A stretch of 64,000 bases of DNA from Alteromonas stellipolaris (GTDB lineage Bacteria > Pseudomonadota > Gammaproteobacteria > Enterobacterales > Alteromonadaceae). The notes beneath the pieces were generated by a model. It was not told the origin of the DNA. It did no database searches and saw nothing but the letters and a program-made list of their open reading frames with translations. Location: NCBI RefSeq assembly GCF_001562115.1, contig NZ_CP013926.1:2480001-2544000 (forward strand), in the 5' to 3' direction. Shown piece after piece: positions 18,099-25,405 of the stretch (the stretch's first letter is position 1; each line of letters begins with the position of its first letter). The translations under genes and the position numbers were made by a program.

Positions 18099-18683
18099 TT
18101 ATATTTTTACAGGGATTTCCCAAGTTCTTTTTATATTTTGCATTGATTCAACAAACTCGAAACTAGCCTCCCAAAAATATTTATTTTCTGAGAAGAACCC
18201 TTTGTTTGTCGGCTTCTTGTCGTGCGGGATAGTGAAACTAAACTCCAAGATGGTTGTGTCGTCTACATGATTAATCTTTGTTATTGTATTTGACTCCCAA
18301 ACTTTGTCTTTTCGGCTCCCATCGCCAACCGTTTTTCTGCGCCGCCATAGAGTGATTGTTATTTCTTTAACACTATTAAAGTTTGGCTTACCAATTTCAA
18401 TAGAACCTTTAAACTCCTCACCAATTGCGCAGAATGATGGCGTTAACGTTAATGGAGTTTTGCCCAACTTATAAAATTTTCGCTTTTGATAAGTTCCTAT
18501 CGTCAATAAGAGAATAGAGAACGAGATAAAAAAGCCAGAAAATAAGTATGTAGCAGGTGGGTTTGTGTCAGTTGATATACAAAGAAGGGTAATTGCAGGC
18601 AGCAATAGAACGATACCGAAAATTTGAATAAAAATGCCATCCGTGCTCTCTTGACTGCGTATAACTCTATTAATTGCATCCAC
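18099..18683 (-). CDS. Unrecognised two-helix membrane protein (194 aa) next to ssrA
   Basis: I do not recognise a family. Two membrane helices near the N-terminus (about residues 18-36 and 44-65) are followed by a soluble domain of about 125 residues with alternating beta-like strands (TLTPSFCAIGEEFKGSIEIG, ITITLWRRRKTVG, ILEFSFTIP). This layout recalls DUF3592-type membrane proteins. I set the start at the GTG at 18683, because AAGGAGT lies 8 bases upstream; longer in-frame starts (ATG 18710, TTG 18716) have no such site. Codon use looks more AT-rich than the neighbours, and the gene lies in the 3' flank of ssrA, a common integration site, so it may be acquired. The function is unknown. Confidence 0.65.
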   Translation of the reverse strand: MDAINRVIRSQESTDGIFIQIFGIVLLLPAITLLCISTDTNPPATYLFSGFFISFSILLLTIGTYQKRKFYKLGKTPLTLTPSFCAIGEEFKGSIEIGKPNFNSVKEITITLWRRRKTVGDGSRKDKVWESNTITKINHVDDTTILEFSFTIPHDKKPTNKGFFSENKYFWEASFEFVESMQNIKRTWEIPVKI

Positions 18684-19263
18684 AAATATTACTCCTTCAT
18701 AAATAGCCATCGCCAAAATCGATGATAATGCTTCGCTGCGAAGCGAAACCGAGCCAGGCGCTGCGCCTCATTATTTAAACAACTAATAACAACTCAATTA
18801 ACATTTCCCATCGTACGACGAACAACCATATTATCAAGATGAAATGCCGAACTAATTTTTAACAGGTTAAATATCGCACTAACAGACTAGTACTTGGCTT
18901 ATTCGATTAAGAAGCTAAATTTCTGAAGCTTTACATCCAAAGATTTGTCGCACAAAAATCATTCAAACGAATCAAAATTTGACCAACCGCTTATTTAACA
19001 CCCAATGAATTTTCAATTTTCTACCAAAAATGTCGCACATAAGAAAAACCTACTATTTAAATAAAAATCAACAATAAGTTAATAGTTCCAAAAGGGTTAT
19101 TCATTTCATCGTAAAAAATTGATCTCGCCTACTCATGCTCATTAGAATGCGCGCCCTCTTAGACAAAAGTATTAATTTGCACATAAATTAACCTTTTAAG
19201 GCTTGCCTAAAATTTGGCCTTATTTGATAACAAGTACGAAAATTTAATTTACCAGGAACACAC
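18684..19263. other. Long AT-rich intergenic region with two tandem hairpins
   Basis: About 580 bases between divergent genes. At 18727-18768 two GC-rich hairpins stand side by side: GCTTCGCTGCGAAGC (near-perfect) and AGGCGCTGCGCCT (perfect with 1-base loop). They would lie in the leader of the 194-aa gene. The rest is AT-rich and holds the promoter of the TonB receptor. No convincing ORF is present. Confidence 0.55.
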
Positions 19264-22104
19264 ATGAAAAATATTGCAACTGCTGTTCGGTTAGCACTGG
19301 CTGGAAGCGTCGCGTTGACCTCCGGCAACGTATTGGCGCAAGACTCTGCGACCAGTGGCGCCGATGTCGAAAAAATTCAAGTTACAGGTTCACGTATTTC
19401 TCGTCAGGGCGCAATTGCACCTTCGCCGGTTACCGCTATTTCTGGCGAATCACTGCTTAACTCAGGTGCGATGAACATTGGTGAGGTGCTTAATGAACTG
19501 CCCTCTCTAGCTAACACGTATTCGCTTGGTAACTCAGGGCAATTTATTGGTACTGCGGGCCTAAACATTTTAGATCTCCGCGGTATGGGTACAGACCGCA
19601 CACTGGTATTGGTTGACGGTAAACGCCACGTATCCTCATCAGCAGGCACAGCCGCAGTTGATACGAACACGATCCCAACTTCATGGATTGAGCGTGTTGA
19701 AATTGTAACGGGTGGTGCATCTGCTGTTTACGGTGCCGACGCGGTTACCGGTGTAGTTAACTTCATTCTTAAAAAGAATATTGAAGGGTTCGACATTAGC
19801 GCAACCCAAGGTTTTGCGCAGGAAAACGGCTATAAAAACGATAAATATCAGGCGTCTTACGGTTTCAACTTCGACAACGACCGCGGTAACATCGCTTTTG
19901 CAGCTGAATATAGCTCGCAAGAATCGTTAGATGCTCTAGATAACCCGTGGACTGCCACGTCTTATCGTAACATGAGTTTTGAAAGCATCATGGGTTACGA
20001 GCGCAGTGAAGACCAGCTAGATTCAACCGCATACCCTGATGATATCTACACGGCTAACGCCGGTTACTACGTATTAAATAACGCAGGTGTGTTCGGTGGT
20101 GGAACTCAAACTTTTAACGCTGACGGCTCACTTAAAGACATTTATACTGGCAATCAAGTAGACGGCGTTTTCTGCGCTAACTGCGACTTTTTCAACCTTC
20201 GCCAGTTCACGCAACTACAGCCTGAGTTTGACCGTACTAACCTAAATGTTAAAGGTAACTACAAACTAAACGACGACACCACCGTTTACGCGCAAGCTAA
20301 ATACGCCCGTACTCGCGCCATTTCTATGGGCCAGCCTGCTTTCTTCTTCTATAGCGATGAAACGACTATCTCTCGAAACAACGCATTTCTAGACGACAGC
20401 GTTGCTGAGTACATGGACGCAAACGGCCTTGATACTATTCAGCTTAACCGCATGATGACCGATTTAGGCCGTCGTACTGAAGCAGACGAGCGTGAAACTT
20501 ATCGCTACGTGCTTGGTGTGGAAGGCTACATCAACGATGAATGGAACTACGAAGCGTTTGTAAACTACGGCAAAACAGAACTAGAGCGTGAAAATCGCAA
20601 TAACCTTATTTTGCAAAACTTCTATAATGCGATAGACGCAATTGAAGATGACAATGGCAATATTGTTTGTGCATCAGGCAGTGCTGATGGCTGTGTTCCG
20701 CTTAACATTATGGGTTACGGCCAGCCTTCACAAGAAGCGATTAATTATGTGAATACCACATCGGTGGGTAACAGCACAATTGAACAGTACAACGCTGGCG
20801 CGACGATTGCTAACTCTGGTATTTATGAGTTACCAGCGGGCTACGTAGGGTTTGCCGCAGGTGTAGAATATCGCAAAGAGAAAAGCGAAATTAAAGAGCC
20901 TAATAATGCGGTTGGCACCTTCTTCAACGTTCTTGGCGAAGATAAAGGTGAGTATGACGTATCTGAAGTATTTACAGAACTTACTATACCGCTACTTGAA
21001 GGTCTTCCAGGCGTAGATATGCTGACGTTCGACACGGCCGCGCGTATTGCTAACTATTCGTCTATTGGTAATGCAAAGAGCTGGAAGCTTGGTCTAGATT
21101 GGCAGGTATTCGAAGATTTACGTGTAAGAGCAACTAAATCATCAGCCCTTCGCGCACCAAATATTAGCGAACTATACGGCGAAGCTAGCCAAACGTTCTT
21201 CAACGTTGACGACCCATGCCGTACAGACAACCTAGATAACCTTGCTAACGCCGACCAGCGTATCGCAAACTGCAATGCATTAGGCGTTCCAGCAGATTTC
21301 AACTCTGAGTATGATTCAGCCACGTTGGAAGGTGTAAATGGTGGTAACATTGACCTTCAAGCAGAGCAATCTATCTCTAAAACACTAGGTTTGGTTTACA
21401 CACCTGGTTGGTTCAAAGGCTTTACTGCTACTGTCGACTATTGGGAAATTGAACTTACCGACGCGATTACCAGCATAGATGGTCAAACGATTCTTGATCG
21501 TTGCGTAGACTCTGAAACAGGTATCGATAACCCTTATTGCGGCCTTATCGACCGTGATTCAGTAACAGGTGAAATCACACAAATTCGCAGTTATGCGTTG
21601 AACATTGCAGGCCAAGAAGCAAAGGGTGTAGATTTCGAACTAGGCTACGACTTTGATGCGCTAGAAGGTGCCTTTCGTACTAGCCTGATCGCAACCTACC
21701 TTAAAGATCGCAAAGAGTTCCCATTCCAAGATAACCCAGACCTATTTTACCAATACGCGGGCACTGCCGGTGAGTCTGATTGGCAAGGTGTATTTACGCT
21801 TAATTACAGCCGCGGTGACTGGGAAGCAAGTTGGAAAACTCGCTACATTGAACGTGCGAGCCTTTACGACAATCAAGAGTTAGCGCTCAACCCTAACCCG
21901 AGTAATCGTATGGAACTGCCATCATATGCAGTTACTGACGTGACCGCAGGTTACAACTTCGCAAACGGCGTGAGCCTAACCGTGGGTATTGATAACCTAT
22001 TTAACCGTGCACTGCCTACAGGTACCACTGGTACTGGTTTAAACGATGCTACATACGACAACATCGGCCGCTTTGGTTATGTAACCGTAGCTTATAAAAT
22101 GTAA
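19264..22104 (+). CDS. TonB-dependent outer-membrane receptor (946 aa)
   Basis: A TonB-driven outer-membrane importer. A signal peptide (residues 1-25, ending SGNVLA) is followed by the TonB box IQVTGSRI (about 38-45). The plug covers about 50-170, with VLNELPSLANTYSLGNS, LDLRGMGTDRTLVLVDGKRHV and VEIVTGGASAVYGADAVTGVVNF. The barrel runs to a C-terminal FGYVTVAYKM. The 'RGMGTDRTLVLVDGKR' plug is typical of the large receptor subgroup often found with polysaccharide and oligopeptide use. Several cysteine pairs (for example CANCDF) suggest surface-loop disulfides. It has its own terminator. Within 2 kb downstream lie an MFS transporter and a secreted agarase, so an oligosaccharide ligand is an attractive but unproven idea. 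Confidence 0.93.
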   Translation: MKNIATAVRLALAGSVALTSGNVLAQDSATSGADVEKIQVTGSRISRQGAIAPSPVTAISGESLLNSGAMNIGEVLNELPSLANTYSLGNSGQFIGTAGLNILDLRGMGTDRTLVLVDGKRHVSSSAGTAAVDTNTIPTSWIERVEIVTGGASAVYGADAVTGVVNFILKKNIEGFDISATQGFAQENGYKNDKYQASYGFNFDNDRGNIAFAAEYSSQESLDALDNPWTATSYRNMSFESIMGYERSEDQLDSTAYPDDIYTANAGYYVLNNAGVFGGGTQTFNADGSLKDIYTGNQVDGVFCANCDFFNLRQFTQLQPEFDRTNLNVKGNYKLNDDTTVYAQAKYARTRAISMGQPAFFFYSDETTISRNNAFLDDSVAEYMDANGLDTIQLNRMMTDLGRRTEADERETYRYVLGVEGYINDEWNYEAFVNYGKTELERENRNNLILQNFYNAIDAIEDDNGNIVCASGSADGCVPLNIMGYGQPSQEAINYVNTTSVGNSTIEQYNAGATIANSGIYELPAGYVGFAAGVEYRKEKSEIKEPNNAVGTFFNVLGEDKGEYDVSEVFTELTIPLLEGLPGVDMLTFDTAARIANYSSIGNAKSWKLGLDWQVFEDLRVRATKSSALRAPNISELYGEASQTFFNVDDPCRTDNLDNLANADQRIANCNALGVPADFNSEYDSATLEGVNGGNIDLQAEQSISKTLGLVYTPGWFKGFTATVDYWEIELTDAITSIDGQTILDRCVDSETGIDNPYCGLIDRDSVTGEITQIRSYALNIAGQEAKGVDFELGYDFDALEGAFRTSLIATYLKDRKEFPFQDNPDLFYQYAGTAGESDWQGVFTLNYSRGDWEASWKTRYIERASLYDNQELALNPNPSNRMELPSYAVTDVTAGYNFANGVSLTVGIDNLFNRALPTGTTGTGLNDATYDNIGRFGYVTVAYKM

Positions 22105-22480
22105 TTTTCTTTTTATAAGATAAAGACAAAAACCGGCGTTTCTTCGCCGGTTTTTTTATAGGTAACTCACGCAGCTTAGAATTTGGCCGATAAAACTAGG
22201 CAATCTGTGGCGCTAGCAATAGAAATGTAATGCTTTAGTAGCGTATAATCGCCGCATAATAAAAAGCCGTTATTCAATTTTGCTGCCTGTTTTCGTTTTG
22301 TTTACTAGGCCGCTTTGATTCAAAACATCCCTACTACACCAAATTTTTATCAAGTTGCCATATTGAAGGTTAGCGTAGATTCGCTACCTATTTATATTGC
22401 ACAATTTCTCAAAACGTATTTGTTATTGATGGGCCTGCATACTTCACATAATTGGTCGCCATCAAATCTATAAGGTATTT
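22105..22480. other. Intergenic region after the 946-aa TonB receptor
   Basis: It holds the receptor terminator at its left end and, by position, the promoter of the MFS gene. I see no small ORF with a ribosome-binding site and no repeat. Confidence 0.4.
22130..22157 (+). terminator. Rho-independent terminator of the 946-aa TonB receptor gene
   Basis: Stem AAACCGGCG / CGCCGGTTT with loop TTTCTT and a run of seven T. Confidence 0.93.
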
Positions 22481-23674
22481 ATGTCTGTATCACCTTCAAA
22501 CCGAAGCACTGTAATTTGGCCTATGTTAGTGATGGCCCTTGGCACATTTGTTTTAGGGCTAACAGAGTTTTCATCTATGTCGATGTTGCCTCTTATCGCT
22601 GAGACTTATGCTGTCACTCCATCAATGGCCGGCAATGTAATAAGCGGCTATGCCATTGGTGTGGTCATTGGGGCACCTTCGTTTATGTTACTCACCAATA
22701 AAACTAACCGTCGCACTGCATTAATTATCTTTGCAGCAATGATGTGTATAGCTAATGGCTTAAGTGCTATCGCTTCAAGCTTGCCAGAGTTAGTGTTTTA
22801 TCGCGTATTGTCTGGGTTACCCCACGGCGCTTATTTCGGCACCGCGTTGTTAATTGCCGCTAGTATGGCGCCTACTGGAAAACGCGCCAGCTATATGTCG
22901 ATGGTATTTGCTGGCTTAACTATTGCCACAATCGTTGGTGTGCCCATGGCTACCTTGATTGGGCAGAATATGAGTTGGCGCGTGTGTATGGCTATAGTGG
23001 CGGTGCTTGCGCTCATCACCATTGCGCTTATTTATCTGTTCGTACCTAGTAGCCCGGTGACCACTCCAACGAACTTACGAGAGGAGTTTGGCGTACTTAA
23101 GAACAAACTTGTATGGTCAATTTCAGGCATCATATTCGTGGGTTTTGGTGGCGTTTTTTGTATTTATACTTACCTTGCCGATACCATATTAAACGTGACT
23201 CACTCACCAGAAGTAACTATTTCGGTAGCCATGATGATGTTCGGTATTGGTACCACTATCGGAAACTGGTTTATTAGTAAACTTGCTGATAAATCCCCTC
23301 TTCGCACCACAGGTATAGCATTACTATGTAGTGTTGGCGTAGCTGTTATGTATGTATTTGCGGCGAGCAATATTTGGTGGCTATACCTTACCGTATTCCT
23401 ACTAGGCGCAAGCGTTGGCTTAGCCGCTGTTATTCAGTCGATGTTGTTAGATGTTTCACCCACGGGACATGCAATGATAGGCGCTCTCGTGCAATGCGCG
23501 TTTAATACGGCGAATGCCATTGGCCCAATGTTAGGTGGTGCTTTGTTGGCATCTGGCGCTAGTTTCAACGAAACCGGCTACGCATCGGCAATGCTGTTCT
23601 TTGGTGGTTTTATCATGTGGGCGCTTAGTTATTTACAACTGCGTAATCGCAATCCTGCCCTTGCTACTAGTTAA
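22481..23674 (+). CDS. MFS transporter, AraJ/NepI-like DHA1 group (397 aa)
   Basis: A 12-helix major facilitator. The N-terminus (MALGTFVLGLTEFSSMSMLPLIAETYAV) and the segment RVLSGLPHGAYFGTALLIAASMAP match the DHA1 branch that includes AraJ, NepI and the PbuE purine exporters. The motif-A region is degenerate (LTNKTNRRTAL). These proteins usually export sugars, nucleosides or drugs. It lies between a TonB receptor and a secreted agarase, all on the same strand, but each gene has its own terminator or hairpin, so a functional link is only positional. The substrate is unknown. Confidence 0.87.
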   Translation: MSVSPSNRSTVIWPMLVMALGTFVLGLTEFSSMSMLPLIAETYAVTPSMAGNVISGYAIGVVIGAPSFMLLTNKTNRRTALIIFAAMMCIANGLSAIASSLPELVFYRVLSGLPHGAYFGTALLIAASMAPTGKRASYMSMVFAGLTIATIVGVPMATLIGQNMSWRVCMAIVAVLALITIALIYLFVPSSPVTTPTNLREEFGVLKNKLVWSISGIIFVGFGGVFCIYTYLADTILNVTHSPEVTISVAMMMFGIGTTIGNWFISKLADKSPLRTTGIALLCSVGVAVMYVFAASNIWWLYLTVFLLGASVGLAAVIQSMLLDVSPTGHAMIGALVQCAFNTANAIGPMLGGALLASGASFNETGYASAMLFFGGFIMWALSYLQLRNRNPALATS

Positions 23675-23685
23675 AAGACAAAGGG

Positions 23686-23720
23686 AGCAGAGTACATTTG
23701 TTTTATTAATGTACTCTGCT
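23686..23720 (+). terminator. Hairpin after the AraJ/NepI-like MFS gene
   Basis: A perfect 13-bp stem, AGCAGAGTACATT / AATGTACTCTGCT, with a 9-base loop. It begins 11 bases after the stop codon. No continuous T-run follows, so termination strength is uncertain; it may instead stabilise the mRNA 3' end. Confidence 0.6.
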
Positions 23721-24007
23721 ACTACTTCTACTATCTTCTATTAACTTTGTAGTACACAAAGCCATAATCTACACAACAACACATTCCCACCTCAAAGTTT
23801 GTTATTTTCTGCTTAATTCACTTCTAAAAACCTTAAATTGGGTTGAACTAATAATTATTCTTCAAAATACAGCAAACGCTTAAAAAATGAAAAATTTGCA
23901 AACTGCAAAAATGCTAACACCGGCAACATTGTTAACAGTTGTATGTACAATGTTTATATTGTAACGTCACAAATTAAACATATTATTAACAATGAGCAGA
24001 GGTAATT
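23721..24007. promoter_or_regulatory. AT-rich upstream region of the agarase gene with an inverted repeat
   Basis: It contains an inverted repeat with 8-bp arms, AACATTGT (23925-23932) and ACAATGTT (23947-23954), separated by 14 bases, about 54 bases before the start codon. Such spacing suits two half-sites of a dimeric regulator. AGAGGT precedes the ATG as ribosome-binding site. Operator function is inferred. Confidence 0.45.
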
Positions 24008-25333
24008 ATGAAATATCTATCAATATTACTCGCAGGTATAATCACAAGCACGGTAGCACATTGCGAAGATTGGGATAATATTCCACTTCCAACTTCTCCT
24101 GGTGGTGGCAAAGTTTGGCAACTTCAAACCCAATATTCCGACTCTTTTAATTACATTGGAAAACCAAGCGATTTTACCGATAAATGGAACGACAGCTATT
24201 TTAATAACTGGACAGGACCAGGTTTAACCTACTGGTCAAGTAATGAATCTTGGGTTGCTAATGGCAACCTAATTATCAGTGCCTCACGCAGACAAGGCAC
24301 AAACCAGGTCAACGCTGGTGTTATTACTTCTAAAACCAAAGTTAAATTTCCAATTTATTTAGAGGCAAGAATAAAAGTTAGCAATTTGGAACTCTCCTCA
24401 AATTTTTGGTTATTAAGTCAAAACGATGAACGAGAAATAGACATTCTAGAGGTATACGGCGGTGCTGCAGACACCTGGTTTGCCAAAAACATGTCAACCA
24501 ACTTTCATGTTTTCTTGCGGGACGAACAAACCAACCAAATTATTAGCGACTTTAATGACCAAACCCATAACATACCCTCAACTGGCACCTATTGGCGCGA
24601 TCAATTTCATCGCTTTGGGGCGTATTGGAAAAGCCCCACCGAAGTAACTTTCTATATCGACGGCCAGCAAACGCCAGATGGTTCGTGGGCACAGGTTGTT
24701 ATGAAAGATAAAGATTACACTGGCGCAACTTTGGATAAATCGCAATACAACATGGATCAAGAAGCCTTCATTATTATCGATACCGAGGATCATGATTGGC
24801 GCTCTAACCAAGGCATAGTTGCTTCTGATGCTGAACTTGCAGATGGTTCCAAAAACAAAATGTATGTGGACTGGATCCGCGTTTATAAACCGGTTGACGG
24901 AGTGGTGACTGGCAACACAAACTTGCAAGCTAAACATTCTGGTCGCTGTATCGACGTTGCCCAAGGCGCTATGATTAATGGCAGTCAGTATCAGCAATGG
25001 ACCTGTGATACCACAAACACAAACCAGAGCTTCAAATTTATTTCCGCTGGCAACAATGAGTATTTAATTCAATCAACGCAAAGTAATTTGTGTGTTGAAC
25101 TGAAAGATAACAACTCGGCAAATGGCGCAAATATTCATCAATGGGTATGTAACAGTGCAAATGACAATCAAAAGTGGACGCTACACGATAAAGGAGATCA
25201 ACACTTCGAGATCCGAAGTAAAGTCACAGGTAAGTGCATTGACGTGGCCGGAAAAGCAACTACTAACGGTGCAAACATAGTTCAGTGGAGCTGCTATAAC
25301 GGCCAAAATCAGAGATTTAAATTTTTACAATAA
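24008..25333 (+). CDS. Secreted GH16 beta-agarase with C-terminal ricin-type lectin domain (441 aa)
   Basis: A signal peptide (residues 1-19) precedes a glycoside hydrolase family 16 domain (about 20-297). It closely follows beta-agarases such as AgaA/DagA: WNDSYFNNWTGPGLTYW, IYLEARIKVSNLELSSNFWLL, the catalytic EIDILE (nucleophile E143, D145, acid/base E148) and VDWIRVYKP closing the fold. It would cut beta-1,4 bonds of agarose outside the cell. The remaining 140 residues form a ricin/CBM13 beta-trefoil with three QW-type repeats (QQW at about 331, HQW at 379, VQW at 427) and cysteine pairs. This domain should bind polysaccharide. A terminator follows. Porphyranase or another GH16 specificity is possible, but the start of the mature protein (DWDNIPLP) is agarase-like. 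Confidence 0.92.
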   Translation: MKYLSILLAGIITSTVAHCEDWDNIPLPTSPGGGKVWQLQTQYSDSFNYIGKPSDFTDKWNDSYFNNWTGPGLTYWSSNESWVANGNLIISASRRQGTNQVNAGVITSKTKVKFPIYLEARIKVSNLELSSNFWLLSQNDEREIDILEVYGGAADTWFAKNMSTNFHVFLRDEQTNQIISDFNDQTHNIPSTGTYWRDQFHRFGAYWKSPTEVTFYIDGQQTPDGSWAQVVMKDKDYTGATLDKSQYNMDQEAFIIIDTEDHDWRSNQGIVASDAELADGSKNKMYVDWIRVYKPVDGVVTGNTNLQAKHSGRCIDVAQGAMINGSQYQQWTCDTTNTNQSFKFISAGNNEYLIQSTQSNLCVELKDNNSANGANIHQWVCNSANDNQKWTLHDKGDQHFEIRSKVTGKCIDVAGKATTNGANIVQWSCYNGQNQRFKFLQ

Positions 25334-25369
25334 TAATGAGGTAAAGTTTAACAGCTGCCAATGAGTTAG

Positions 25370-25403
25370 AATAAAGGGGGTCAGAGTCTGCCCCCTTTAT
25401 TTT
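25370..25403. terminator. Bidirectional terminator between the convergent agarase and metallohydrolase genes
   Basis: An 11-bp stem, AATAAAGGGGG / CCCCCTTTATT, with loop TCAGAGTCTG and T-rich flanks on both strands. The GGGGGTCAGAGT wording resembles REP-like palindromes associated with RAYT transposases, as I recall them; no transposase is nearby. Confidence 0.82.
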
Positions 25404-25405
25404 AA

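Noticed and set aside
17840..19263. Integrated island with an att duplication of the ssrA 3' end
   Set aside because: I looked for a second copy of the T-arm/CCA sequence downstream and found none; no integrase gene is present either.
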